Source of the DNA: Cycas panzhihuaensis
Taxonomy: Eukaryota; Cycadophyta
Direction: 5' to 3'
Length of the DNA: 64,000 bases
NCBI GenBank assembly: GCA_023213395.1
Contig: CM041465.1
Coordinates: 205,909,741-205,973,740, forward strand
Shown here: in pieces, positions 33,533-45,064 of the stretch
How the letters are laid out: each line of letters begins with the position of its first letter
Position numbering within the stretch: the first letter of the stretch is position 1
Notes under the pieces: generated by a model
What the model was told of the DNA's origin: nothing
The model's input: only the letters and a program-made list of their open reading frames with translations
Database searches by the model: none
Translations under genes and position numbers: made by a program

Positions 33533-34551
33533 TGACCTGAATTTGAATGGGAAAGTGAAAACTTATTCCAATTGAAACAACTTCAGATTCAACATACAAT
33601 AAAATACATTACATTTGGAAATATTTCAGTTTTTCTTACAGGATTCTGTTTTATAGTGCTCTGTTGAGCACTTTCTTCGTTGCGACAATAATCTGGGATT
33701 GGATAAATGAATGCTGGGCACAATATTGGCTACTGCGTACTCTTTGGTACATTTTCTAGAGACGCTGGTGTGAGGTTTTGCCATCCGTTCAGTCGCAAAA
33801 CCATTTCTGGGATATCTTCTGACTTGGGCATCTTTCCAAGATTGCTCTGACTGTCTTCTTCTTTCCCTGGCTGCATCTGAACCTTCTTGGAGTCCTCTTG
33901 TGTCTCACGAACAGATCTGGGCACTTCTTCTCTGCTCTTTCCTATTCGTTCCACTTTCGTGCCTTTATTTTTGTCTGTTCACCGCGCAGTCTAGTTTTCG
34001 AAACAATTTTGTGTTTGGGTTGCTATTCTGAGTTATTTTCCAAATTTCTTCATTTCTCTTGCTATGTTTGAGATTGTTGGGTGCTTCTCCTTGTCTCCCA
34101 GACAGATCTGGGCAGTTTTTTTGGCTTTCCCAAAGTTTGTTCAAATTCTAAAATCCGTTTTTCCATTTTTTCCTTTCCGTTTTCTAGCCCTATTTTTGAT
34201 CAGTTAAAAACTGACTAAAATCAGTTAAAACTCTCGTTTTCTTTCTTTTATTAGCTAGAGGACACTTGTACAGATCTTCCCCTAAAATTTCGTGCCAATT
34301 AGAGCATGTTTTCTTTGCCCAGTCGCATTTTCTGTGAAGGCTGTCGTTTTATCTGGTCGGACCTGAGACAAGCCTGGTTGCACCCTGCCAAAACTTGGTC
34401 ATACCTAAATGCATTTTTCTTGCATTTTAGGAGCCCGAATTGCATTTTTCCGCCTACTAAAGGTTGGACATATGAAAACAAATTCCATCCAAATAGATTT
34501 ATACTCTTTTTGAAGAGTATTTAAGATTTTAATGGATCCGAAATTGGATCA
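33533..34551 (-). repeat. E5 5' LTR
   Basis: 1,019 bp, TGACCTGAATTTG...AAATTGGATCA, followed by TSD ATGAA at 34552-34556. Confidence 0.92.
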
Positions 34552-34556
34552 ATGAA

Positions 34557-35490
34557 GGCAATCGAGAATAAGATAACTAAGGAGGTCTAGTTAGATAAGA
34601 AATTGACAATTTGCTATCTGAGAGTTTTTGGGTGCACTGCATATATGCGTATTACAAAGGAAAAAACTTAATGCTAAGTGTCTCAAGTGTATCCTAGTTG
34701 GATATTTTGAAGAGATCAAAGCTTATCGGGTTCTTGAGTTGTAGACCACATAGGTGCATACAACTCGAGATGTCATCTTGGAAGAAGGTGATAAGGGAAA
34801 ATTGGGTTTAATAAATGTCAGACAACAAAATGAAGAGCAACTCTGATGGAGTTCCTTATGGGATATTGTTATACTTGATACAAAGGCTCTTGAATCTATA
34901 GCTAAAGCTAATGAGGACAATGCTAAAAATCTACCGTAGATGGAATCATTTTAGTTTTGGAACTCGGACCTTGAAGTTGCTTCTTCTCTCTTCCTCCTCC
35001 TCCTCCTCATCATCATCATCATTAATGATGTTGAGAAATTGTTACCATGAACAGAGGGCAAGCAAAAGTTCGACATGCAACTTACTGAAGGACTCGATTT
35101 TGCTCTTATGGCACAAGTATTTAGTGCTAGTGAGCTTTCCACTTTTGAGGGTGCATATAAGGAGCAAAAGTGAAATGCTACTATGGATGCTAAAATCCAG
35201 GTAGTGAAGTAGAACAATACTTGGGACTTGATGGAATTGCCAACAAGAAAGTAAGCAGTTGGCTACAAATGGGTTTATAGGACCAAATATAAGTCGAAGG
35301 GCTCAATTGACAAACATAAAGCGAAACTTGTAGCCAAAGGTTTCAAGCAGCTAGAAGGTATTGACTAGCAGGAAATGTTTGTTTTAGTGGCAAAGGCAAA
35401 CACTATCGAGATCATTTTGACCATGGTTGCTTTGCCCTAGATGGACATGAAGAGCACTTTTCTCAGTGGAGACATGACAAAGGAAGTGTA
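34557..35490 (+). pseudogene. E4 integrase end and reverse transcriptase start (between E5 and E7)
   Basis: Near 34610 a plus frame gives YLRVFGCTAYM, the conserved block after the integrase core. From about 35040 the RT N-terminus is readable with stops: [57 protein letters not shown] and MDMKSTFLSGDMTKEVY. A (TCC/TCA)n run near 34990-35020 encodes poly-Ser. It is cut by E7 directly after GAAGTGTA. Confidence 0.88.
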
Positions 35491-35859
35491 TGTGTGCTGA
35501 TTCATTCATCGCATATAGAAATAGGCACAAAACGCAACGACAGGTTGCAACTATTCATTACAATGTAGAGACATGAGGATATGAGAAGCAAGAACCATCA
35601 TCATTACATTATGATGGGTTGCTCTGGTTTTCTCACAACCAGAGACAACTTGGAACAATACACATAGGAGTTGGAATTACACAACAGACATGGAATGTGG
35701 GTGACTACATTCCGTGTGACAACAGACAAAACGTTATATTCCAACAAAAAACCGATGATGATACCTCTACAATGTTGTATTTATATTTGCCTATAACTTT
35801 GAGTTAGTTGAAACCATTCTAATATACAAAATGGGTTGCAACTAATACAACTGTACACA
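35491..35859 (-). repeat. E7 3' LTR
   Basis: TGTGTGCTGATTCATTC...CTGTACACA, matching 46340-46708 closely. It contains GTTGCAAC twice, the same palindrome as the internal array. Confidence 0.92.
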
Positions 35860-35872
35860 TCTCTCCCTTCAC
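35860..35872 (-). other. E7 polypurine tract
   Basis: Element strand GTGAAGGGAGAGA abuts the 3' LTR. Confidence 0.8.
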
Positions 35873-36539
35873 AAAACTTACGAGTGTTCTTACTTGTAAG
35901 CACCAAAATTTTAGAAAATGAGAACATAATTTAAAACAATACATGATAGATTAATTTTCTTTGTCCCTTCCAATCTTGTCCATTTTTGCATGAATCTACT
36001 ATGGATCAGGCCTATAGACAGTACATGGTAGATTTATACCTTACTTTTTGCAATGGTTGTAGAGGATAACCATGTTGCATAGTGCCTGCAATTGAGCCAT
36101 CGTCGGCTTCTCCCCTGAATGCAATTGTTCAATTTCCTCTTCCAACTCGCATTTCCTTGTCTCCACGGACAACAGGTCCTATCTTGAGGATTTGATAATA
36201 GACCATAAGTGATTAGCATATTCAGCATCTTCCCGAGTCTGCATTATCTAGGCTCCCAGTTTACGGATCACCTTCTCCAATCCTGGTGGAATCTATTCAT
36301 CAAATAGGGTGCCAAAAGCTGGTACCAAATGCTCCACACGGGAAGTATCTCCCACCCAATGCATGATAAGCTTGATCAAGAAGTCTAATTTTGCCTCATA
36401 GGCAGCTAATTAGTTTTCTGCTTTTTGAGTTCTTTACAAATCTGGTGGAGGCCTCTTATTTTGATCTTCTAACTCAGTCACCAGATGTCGAATAACTTTG
36501 AGGAATGAAATCTTCTAGTGTGCTACATTGTGTAGCTGA
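35873..36539 (-). other. E7 region between extra ORF and purine tract
   Basis: Minus-strand frames are broken but continue in coding style from the ORF above (pieces such as LDQAYHALGGRYFPCG and MVYYQILKIGPVVRGDKE). It probably represents the decayed C-terminal part of that ORF. Confidence 0.45.
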
Positions 36540-37690
36540 CACTCCATTGGATCAATTCCTTCCTTCATTAGCTCTTCGTTGTTGAACCTGGGCTGGTTGA
36601 CTGTTCAAAATTTCCAGAAATTCTTTCTTTGCTTTTTTTGCGGCAACTCTTCTTTTTCTTCTTCTTTCTTCTTCAGTGTTAGGAATTTTTTCAAGTTGTT
36701 GGGTTGGTTGCTGCTCTTCTGCTTCCTTCTTGACCGTCAATATGCCTATTTTCTGTTTTCCTTTTTTGATTTTCTCCTTCTTCTTCTTCTCTTCTCTTGC
36801 TTTCTGTTCCTCTTCCTCTTTCTGCTTCTCGACCGACGAGGTTGCCTCTTCTCGCTATCATTTCCTCTCTTTCTCCTCTATTGGTGTTGTCTGAAGGTTG
36901 CTAGCTTAAGCCTTTTTCAAGAAAAAATTCTGAACTTTTTCCTGAAGCTCCCCTCGCCAAATTTCTCCCTTCTCCCTGAAAAGGTTGATCCATCCACTCA
37001 TTGCTGCTTGTTCTGGCTTTGCTTCTGATAACTCTATCTCCAGACATTGAGACTATAATAATCCCTGGAACAAACTTTGATGATAAAATACAGCCAACTA
37101 AGGTTTAGCCTTGATACTAGTCAATTTATCTGAAAATCTTCCTGTAAGAAATGTTGCCCAATTGAACTTGTCTCCCTTTGCTACCCGCAAGAGTGCTGAT
37201 CTCATTTCTGTAGGTACAAACAAATTCTTCTAGCTCAATATCACCCTAGTGAAGAGGAAATGAGCTACCCAACGCATCAAATTGCCCGCAATGCCAGCAA
37301 TGCGAATACTAGATGTGGAGACATTTGTAATTTGGGCACCCAACTGCTTTTCTGCCTACGCTTACAGAATCCTTTTGTCTCTAGGTACCTCTTCACTAGA
37401 GTCTGGTAACCTTGAGATTTTCGCAATGGCTTTTGTTGACATATCCAAGAGATCGGGTTGTTGAGCTACAAGTTGAATCATGTCCATCATAAAATTTTTT
37501 TGAATTGGAAATAACCCCATTTGCACAAACTTGGCAAATCCCGCTTTGTCAGTTTGATTTTTCCTTCATCCTCCTTAAGCATATCCCACCATGTATGCTT
37601 GATTCCCTCATTGTCTGCTTCTTGCAAATTAATTTGAATCTTTCCGATGTCCTTTATCTTTTTCATTCACGATTTTTTTTTTCCCAAAAA
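36540..37690 (-). pseudogene. E7 extra ORF after integrase, function unknown
   Basis: A decayed minus-strand reading frame of roughly 350 codons. It runs MKKIKDIGKIQINLQEADN, then MMDMIQLVAQQPDLLDMSTK, AGNLMRWVAHFLFTRVIL, LFVPTEMRSALLRVAKGDKF, NWATFLTGRFSDK, and KPEQAAMSGWINLFREKG. It ends in a strongly charged Lys/Glu segment (36552-36740 and its upstream frame). The middle recalls the uncharacterised 'plant transposon protein' domain found in retroelement ORFs, but I cannot confirm this. Three or more frameshifts and several stops. Confidence 0.6.
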
Positions 37691-38278
37691 CTTCCTTGGT
37701 TTGTCTTTAACTTTGTTGCTATATTCCATTAAGCCATGCAAAACCATCATGACTTTAATTCATGGTTGCAATTACTCGATTGCAACTCTAGTGTACTTCC
37801 TTTCTATCCCTCCAATGCATGTCGGCCGACTGTCGCCACCTTCACACTTTGCGTTGTCTTTGTACGTGTGTCTATCTGTTGTCACCAATTTTTGCCACTC
37901 CATCGCCATCATCATTAATTAAATGTCCTTCAGCTTTTTCTTGATTTGATGTCACCGTCTTCCTTTGCAGGATTTCCCTTTTTTTTTTTATTCCTTCTGA
38001 CTGCCTATTGCTTCTTCCAATTGTTCCAGCTACACCTGGTTTTGCCACTCCTCACAATATGGAGTAATTTGCAATCTTCCATATCGCTTACTATGACTTT
38101 TCTGCTGTTTTTATTGTCCAAGTTGCATCCGTTCTGCTTTCCTGGTTATCATCTCGCTTGAATTGCAGCTGGTCGTATCTCCTTGTACTCGTTTCGCCTT
38201 TGATTTACGACTTTTCTGAATCTTGACCAATTACTCCAAGTTTGTGACTGATTTGGCTTCTTAGTTGCAACTCTTTTC
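37691..38278 (-). other. E7 spacer between tandem array and extra ORF
   Basis: No gene is recognised. Isolated GTTGCAA-like motifs near 37770 and 38170-38278 suggest degenerate edges of the array. Confidence 0.5.
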
Positions 38279-39141
38279 ATCCCGGTTATAGTCACTTCGT
38301 CCAAGTTGCAATTATTTTGTTCTGGGTTGCAACTGTTTATCCCAATTGTAACCTCTTTACATCTAGGTTACAATTACTTTATGTTCAAATTGTATCTAGG
38401 CTACAACTTTTTCCTTTCTGGTTTGCAATTCTTGCGTTCAGGTTGCAACTGGTTATCTGCAAGTTGTAACTTCTTGCGTCTCGGTTGCAACTTCTAGTGT
38501 CTCGGTTGCAACCGCTTGCGTCCAGGTTGCAACTTCTTGCATCCAGGTTGCTACCGTTTACATCTAGGTTGCAACTTCTTGTGTCCAGGTTACAACTTTC
38601 TGCGTTTTGGTTGCAACCACTTACGTCCAGGTTGCAACTTCTTGCATCCTAGTTGCAACCACTTATGTCCAGGTTGCAACCGCTTACGTCCAGGTTGCAA
38701 CCACTTGCATTTTGGTTGCAACCATTTACGTCCAGGTTGCAACCACTTGCATCCAGGTTGCAATTGCTTGCGTCTAGGTTGCTACCACTTGTGTCCATGT
38801 CCCGGTTACAACTGCTTGTGCCCAGGTTGCAACTTCTTGCGTCTAGGTTGCAACTTCTTACATCTTGGTTGCAACCACTTACGTCCAGGTTGCAATCGCT
38901 TGCATTCAGGTTGCAACTTCTTACGTCCAAGTAGCAACCACTTGCGTCCAGGTTGCAACCACTTGCGTCTAGGTTGCAACTTCTTGTGTCCAGATTGTAA
39001 ACGCTTGCATCCAGGTTGCAACCACTTGTATCTAGGTTGCAACTTCTTGCATCCAGGTTGCAACTTCTTACGTCCCAGTTGCAACTATTTGCGTTCAGAT
39101 TGCAACCACTTGCATCCTGGTTGCAACCACTTGCGTCCATG
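38279..39141. repeat. 21-bp tandem array with palindromic GTTGCAAC in most units
   Basis: About 41 units of 21 bp over 863 bp. Each unit holds GTTGCAAC (its own reverse complement) plus a 13-base spacer such as CACTTGCGTCCAG. By eye about two dozen units keep the exact palindrome. Because 21 is divisible by 3, open frames exist on both strands (38516-39193 plus; 38649-39140 minus, repeating CNLDASG). These are side effects of periodicity unless proven otherwise. It lies just after integrase in the element sense. Confidence 0.95.
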
Positions 39142-39289
39142 TTTTGAAGTCATAAGGGAATTTCTATTCCTATGGTTCTTGTCATTTTTTTAATTTGTTT
39201 TTTATATTTTATTATATATCGTTTCAGTCTACTTCCATTGACTGGTTTTTCCAACAGTGTTCTATCAAGTTGTTAGAGTCGCACTGCTC

Positions 39290-40535
39290 CACTCGACCAA
39301 ATTTGGTTCATCTTACATGAACCAAGCCACTGCAACTTTAATTTTTTAGGTTTGATTCGAAACTTACTGTCATAAAGAAGAACAAGGTCTCCTTCCTAAA
39401 ACTATGGGACTTTGAGATGCCGATTATGCCATGCCTTTCTTCTCATCTTCTTTGCTTTCAGTTCCCACTAAGCTCTTGCTCGTTTTTCATCCAATTTCAT
39501 TAAATCTACATATCGTTGGTTCTATGAATCATCCTCAAACAATCATAGCTTAGATGTCACTCTCAAACTTTTTGCCTAGAATTCTAGGGGAAGTATGGCC
39601 TCGAGTCCATAAACCAACAGGAATGGAGCTTGCTTATAAGCCCGCTTTATCGTTGTCGTGTCAACCCATAAAACGGAATGGAGTCGCTCTGCCCAGTCCA
39701 TTCACCCTTGATTGCAGATTTTAGATAATGCCAATTTCAAAATTTTATTGGTGCTTTCCACTTGCCCATTTGCCCGAGGATAATACGAGGAAGACTTTGA
39801 ATGTGGAATCAAAATTTTCTGCATCAATTGTTTTCTTGTTTTGCTAAAGAAGTTGCTTCCTTGATCCGAAACGATTTCTAATGGGCAACTAAATCAAATA
39901 ATTATCATTTTGTATAGAAACCGGGTTATACTCTGAGCGTCACACGTCCTCATTGCCTTGGCTTCGGTCCATTTTGTTAAAAAAATAGTAGCGACCAAAA
40001 TGTATCTTGCGTTTGTACGCCGAGTTGGTGGATTAATAGGTCCAATAAAATCCAATCCCTATTTTTCAAATGGAGTTTGATCCAATGTAGGACATAAAAG
40101 CATGAAATGGTTTTTTGCCAACTTCTTCACTTGCTGGCATCCATCACAGCTCCGAACCCACTTTTGTACATCCTTAAAGATTGTAGGCCACCAGAGTCCT
40201 ACCAGTAAGATTTTCTTACTTGTTGATTTAATCCCTTGGTGTTTTGCTGCAACTCCTTTATGGGCTTCTCTGATAATAGTTTCCACTTCATGTTCCATTA
40301 TACATCTCCTTAAGACTTGATCGAGTCCCATCTTATACAACATTCCTTGAATCAGTTGGAAGGGAAACGTTTTCTTGATGAAGCTTTGTCGTTCAACACG
40401 TTCCATCCTTAATGGTGTTTGTCCTATTGCTAGAAACTGTGCTATATCCTGGTACCATTTAGGTACTGCTTCGATGGCGAACAATTTTGCATCTGGAAAA
40501 TCAGCCTGGATTCTTGTTGCCGGTTCCTCGTCCAC
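39290..40535 (-). pseudogene. E7 integrase
   Basis: Frame 40059-40535 has the zinc finger (HKGVAAKHQGIKSTSKK..., then CDGCQQVKK). Downstream with a few stops the core reads DFIGPI, KWTEAKAMRTCDAQSI, EIVSDQGSNFFSK and YPRANGQVESTNKIL, so all three catalytic acidic residues are recognisable. A GLEAILP-like tail follows toward 39580. Confidence 0.9.
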
Positions 40536-40619
40536 TTCGCTCGACAGTAAATCTGGAATTGTATGCTTAGCTCCTTTCTTGACAATGATCTTGAAATTGA
40601 ACTCCTAGAACAACATGAT

Positions 40620-41030
40620 TCACCTGATGGTTCTCCCATGAACTATAGGCTTATTAATTAAATATTGAAGTGCCTGATGATCTACAGAAAAAACAAATGG
40701 GTTAGCCAGTAAATAGTGTCTGAATTTCTGGAGAGCGTATACCATGGACCTTTCTCGTTCTGTCACTAAGTAATTCTTTTCAGCCTCTATTAAATTTCTG
40801 CTTGCAAAATAAATTGGTAGATTGATTTTGTCATCTTCTGGCTATGTCAGTACACACCCAATCGCGAACAAGGAGGCATCTACATGTACATGGAAGGGTT
40901 TATCCCAATTTGGAAATCTGAGGATTGGCGCTTGGGCTATCTTCTTTTTCAATAATTTGAATGCCAACTGTTGTTGAAGTTGCCATTGGCACTCAGTCTT
41001 TTTTTTCAACAGGATTTCCAGGGGGTTAAC
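40620..41030 (-). pseudogene. E7 RNase H
   Basis: Minus strand reads KIAQAPILRFPNWDKPFHVH, VDASLFAIGCVLT, LPIYFASRNLIEAEKNYLVT, ERSMVYALQKFRHYLLANPF and SVDHQALQYLINKPI. Acidic residues of the active site are present; one stop lies after GCVLT. Confidence 0.9.
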
Positions 41031-41690
41031 TATCTAAGCATAATTTTTTATGAACTTTTGATAGTACCCCATCATCCCTAGGAATCGTTTAACCCGCCTT
41101 CGTGTTTTTGGCAATGGAAAATTTAAAATCATTGCTACTTTATTTGGATTCATAAGCAGTCCATCTTTTGTCACCACATGTCCTAATAGGGTCCCAAATG
41201 GCACCATGAAGGTGCATTTCACAAGATTTAAACATAAATTGTTCTTTTTGCGAGTTTCAAGCATTAATAGTAAACAACCCAGGTGATTCTTTAATAAACA
41301 ATGTCCAATCATCCAAAAATACCTCGATTGTTTTCCCTATCGTTTGTTTAAAAATATTGAGAATAATTCTCTAGAATGTTGCAGGGGCATTCGTTAATCC
41401 AAATGGCATTACTCTGAATGCGTGAGTACCCCACTTGGTGACAAAGGTTATCTTTAATTGGTCTTCTAATGCAATCCTGACCTGGTTGTACCTACTAAAT
41501 CCATCAGTAAAAGAGTGCACCTCATGCCCTTCCACTTTTTCTAAAATATCCTCCATAAAAGGAATTGGGAACGGATCCTTCTTAGTGGCTTTGTTTAAAG
41601 CTCTATAGTCGACATAAGCTCTCAGTTTCCCATTTTTTTTTTGGGACGACCACAACCGAGCTTATCTATTCGCTATTTTCAACCTCGAAA
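41031..41690 (-). pseudogene. E7 reverse transcriptase
   Basis: Frame 41371-41655 has KKNGKLRAYVDYRALNKATK, FTDGFSRYNQVRIALEDQ and AFRVMPFGLTNAPATF. Frameshifted sequence carries VFLDDWTLF, the catalytic FLDD variant of YXDD. Frame 41034-41312 has NLVKCTFMVPFGTLLGHVVT and KRFLGMMGYYQKFIKNYA. Confidence 0.92.
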
Positions 41691-42955
41691 ATGTAATCCG
41701 CTTTCAGTATCTTATCAAGCTCAGCTTTAACTTTCTCCTTATACTTTGGATTCATACAGTATGGCCTTTGCCTTACCGATTTAGCCCCTTTTATCAAATT
41801 GATTTTGTGTTCACCCAATTTTGGTGGGATGCCTTTTAAGTCCTAATAAAACTAGGCAAACACATCCTTATATTCCAAGAATAGTGAGGTCACTTGTTAC
41901 ACCATTTCTTCTTTCCAGTAATCACCCAAGGTGATCATCCGTGGTTGTTCTTCTGTCCCAATATTAATTTCTTGCGTCTTTAATTTTTCCCCTAGCATTG
42001 TTTTACCATCTAGACCTAGTGTGTAGGTTGGCGTGCTATCTATGCTACGGTCTTCATATTCTAACATGGAATAAGTAGTTTGTTGTTCCTGCAGATTTTC
42101 CTCTTGAATCTGAAAGCAATACACTTCATTTTCCCAGATTTTTTTTCCTTAATTTTTTCATTTAAACTATGATATGTAACAGTCTGATCTATTAGTCTTA
42201 TTCTTTTAGAGGAATTATACCAGATAGTGAAGATTCCTTCAACTGTCGTTTCCAACTACTGAGTCCAATCGTTTTTTGTACATTCTTGAACACACCTTTG
42301 CACGTATAAATCATCTCCATTCTAAGACGAGGGAACTTTATCCCTTTGAAATTTTATAAAATTTTTTTTGCTCATTTCTTGCCAACAATTAAAATTTTAT
42401 GCATATGTGCCTTACCAAATCCAGGCTTGTCCTATCCAAGGACAGGGAGACACAAAGGAATTGTTGCTGCCATTTATTCTTCATGATTTTAATACATTGT
42501 TGCAGATGATTTTCTGCTTGTTCTGGGCCACCATTATATTTAGGCAGTTTACAAATTATAGGAACAAATTTTGCTTGGTCATTTTTTCCTAATTGAGGTG
42601 ACTCTAATTATTTTTCCTCCTCGTCCTCTTCTTTGGAAGAATCCATATAGCATTCCATATGATAACATGAAGCCGGTTCCATTTCTTCCCAAGCATTATG
42701 CAACCAATTTAGCATATAGGAGGATAAAGGGCTACCTGGCAGCCTCGGTTGCATTTGAAAAGCTATTTTAGAGCAAGAACTCACTGTAGATTTTGTGGTT
42801 GCTGTTGTGGATGAAGCTCTACCTTCATTTTCAATCTTTTCTATCTTTGGCCCGTCTGATCCTAAGGGAAAAGTTTTTGTTTTCTCCCCTACTGGAAGAG
42901 TGAATGTATGTCTCTCCCAATCTTGAATTGCCTTTGTAGCCAGTAACCGTGGTCT
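41691..42955 (-). pseudogene. E7 linker between protease and RT
   Basis: Decayed polyprotein linker. Frame 41897-42124 contains YEDRSIDSTPTYTLGLDGKT and EINIGTEEQPRMITLGDYW, a segment typically found just before RT in plant Gypsy polyproteins. Stops and frameshifts throughout. Confidence 0.6.
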
Positions 42956-43294
42956 TCACAACAGGGCTAGATAAGTCTTTCTTTGGTTCTGCATATGTAC
43001 TACTGCAAAATCCAACAACATAGTTACTTCTGCAACAGTTATTGGAACATTCAATAGTGTTCCCATGGGCCTTACTTGTAATTGATTAGCTAATCTAATC
43101 GAATAATCCGAGGAAACCACGTTGGGCCTTCCTAAGGCTATCCATGAGGATTCGAGTAGTACTTTTACTCCTAAGCCCCCATCTATAATAGTTCTACATA
43201 AGGTGGTTCCGAACACCATCATCGAAACTCTGGGGTCTATTCCTGTATCTTTTATGGTCGTAAGAGCAGGCTTTTCAATTTGATCTAATACCAT
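42956..43294 (-). pseudogene. E7 aspartic protease
   Basis: Frame reads DPRVSMMVFGTTLCRTIIDG, GLGVKVLLESSWIALGRPNV and LANQLQVRPMGTLLNVPITV. DGG is at the catalytic position, as in E6. The domain is open over 112 codons. Confidence 0.85.
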
Positions 43295-44097
43295 TTACTA
43301 AAAATACCCCGCTTCCCACCACTTAAATACTATGGATATAGGGATTGACACTCCTAATTCACTAAGTATATCTTTTACAATTTGCAACTGTTGCCAAGGA
43401 TTCATACCTTTTGGCGATTGTGTTGTCCTCCTTTTGTAATGCAGGCCCTTAAATCTTCCTTTTTGTGATTCCTCTTGAACTTCTTCCATTGCATCTTGAA
43501 GGATTTTTACTGCCTTTTGTAATCGTTGCTTTTCTATTGTTGGATCTGGGAAATTATCTTGAATATGAAGAGGTCCTATTGATTTACCACTTTATGTTTG
43601 CAAATAGGCTGGTTTTTCTTGATGCAAAATCATGTCCACCAAATTGGTGTTTTTGTACTTTATTGTTCTTTGGACAGATAGACCATTCATGATCTGTTGG
43701 CTCACATTCTTCACAGATATATTCTCCTCCTTTCTTTTCTAGTGGACACTCTGATCTGTAATATCCCCATCTCTGGCATAAGAAACAACGAATTGGTCTT
43801 GTCTTGCCCTTGTATTGTCTTGCAACTCCATGTTCCGCATTTTGCGAATATACGTTATGTATTTTGCCTTCATTATTCTTGGGTCTGAAATAACATTCCC
43901 ATGTGTTATGATTGTTCCTTCGGCAATTCTCGCACCATTTTGTGGATCCTCCATGCTCATTTTTTAAATGCCCTTGCTGATTGCAAGGTGGGGGGCATCA
44001 GATGTTTTCTCTTGATTTTTCAAGTCGCAATCGAGATAATTGTGTACGAAGCTTTTCCAGTTCTTGATTATGTTGCATATTGTTTGGAACAGAGACT
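43295..44097 (-). pseudogene. E7 gag C-terminus with three CCHC-type knuckles
   Basis: Near 43700-43970 the minus strand reads CENCRRNNHNTWEC, CFLCQRWGYYRSEC (Tyr for His) and CEECEPTDHEWSIC. Before them comes HNQELEKLRTQLSRLRLEK, a short coiled coil. The frame continues upstream across two solo LTR insertions into 45065-46250. Confidence 0.85.
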
Positions 44098-44683
44098 TGT
44101 GGAAAATGGGCATTAGGCCACATTAATCCCAAGATCATAAGTACAATCACAATACTATAAATGCATGAAAGCATGAAAGCATAAAGAGCACAAACTGAAA
44201 TAGGAGCAAGAGAAAATGATACCCAATATGTGGAGTTGGAATTGGTCCAACCTCCCAAGAAGAAAACAGTTTGATTAGCAAACTGATAGCATAACAATCT
44301 GACTCCAACTCTCCTTATGAGACAATGAGGAGAGGTCTCATTATATAGAGTGAAATGAGAGACCTAAGGCCTTGGATGTTTGACAAGTGTCAAACATCCA
44401 AGATATGACTTCGATCATGAGCAAAAGTGCTTGGATCCTCACCTAAGGCCTTGGATGTTTGACAAGTGTCAAACATCCAAGATACATCACTTGGATCACT
44501 CAAAAAAGTGCATGAGGGTCCATTGACCCTTTAGTGACAACATTGTGTCACTAGAAAGAATGTGGGTGTGCACTTTATCACTTAAGTGATAAGTCACCCC
44601 TAAAGTATAAAGTGCATATATTACATGAAAAATAAAAGTACATTCACTTAACATTTAAACATAAGGTTTAACAAGACTGTGTT
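44098..44683. repeat. Solo LTR in E7 gag, palindrome-rich
   Basis: 586 bp, TGTGGAAAATGGG...GGTTTAACA, with exact TSD AGACT at 44093-44097 and 44684-44688. Removing it together with the next solo LTR restores the E7 gag frame (QQPTV joined to SVPNNMQ). Internally it has two direct copies of a 15-bp inverted repeat (CTTGGATGTTTGACA / TGTCAAACATCCAAG), plus TTATCACTTAAGTGATAA and AGGGTC..GACCCT. Orientation is uncertain. Confidence 0.85.
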
Positions 44684-44689
44684 AGATTT

Positions 44690-45064
44690 TAACATGGAAA
44701 GCATCCAACTCCAAATACAACCACAAGATCGATAACCAAAGCATAACCTGCATTCAATTAACACAAGCATAACACTAATACATCATAGACTCAACATGAG
44801 TCTCCATAATAACTTGATAACATATACTACCACAACCACCTTTATATACAAAAGAGGTGGGAGGACATACAAGACAAGTAATGCATGTGGGACAAATACC
44901 TTTGTCCTGACCAATGACGTTACACCAACTAACTTGACCAATAGGCTTCTATCTTCTCACACAATATTATAATGACTCTTTGACTCTAAGACCTAGGACT
45001 ATGACTATTAATCCTAGGACACACTTTACTTACTCATACACACATTAAACATTGTACTCTAATA
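44690..45064 (-). repeat. Solo LTR of the E8 family in E7 gag
   Basis: 375 bp; on the minus strand it matches the LTRs of E8 (56935-57307 and 61337-61711). Exact TSD GACTG at 44685-44689 and 45065-45069. The TSD overlaps that of the neighbouring solo LTR by four bases. The outer end reads TA instead of TG because of one change at 45063. Confidence 0.92.

Larger units (their letters stand above)
20641..34551 (-). mobile_element. E5: Ty3/gypsy element inserted in E4 integrase
   Basis: LTRs at 20641-21698 and 33533-34551, TSD ATGAA at 20636-20640 and 34552-34556 (exact). In the minus direction: primer site, gag, protease, RT, RNase H, integrase, purine tract. RT before integrase identifies Gypsy. 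Without E6 it is about 6.8 kb. The initiator-Met primer site and GPY/F-type integrase tail suggest a chromovirus-like lineage, but I cannot identify a chromodomain with certainty. Confidence 0.93.

Noticed and set aside
34951-35217. Open frames with poly-Ser or poly-Arg/Met
   Set aside because: They arise from a TCC/TCA simple repeat inside the decayed E4 pol linker and are not genes.
36579-37028. 149-codon Phe/Leu/Ser-rich plus-strand open frame
   Set aside because: It is the reverse complement of the Lys/Glu-rich minus-strand end of the E7 extra ORF.
38516-39193. 225-codon plus-strand open frame with repeated CN..(R/H)PG units
   Set aside because: It is produced by the 21-bp periodic array, which leaves several frames on both strands open. 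It is antisense to the element and has no start context or domain.
44098-44297. Extension of E7 gag through 44297 as a continuous 99-codon frame
   Set aside because: The bases from 44098 belong to the solo LTR; the proper gag frame continues at 45070 once the two insertions are removed.
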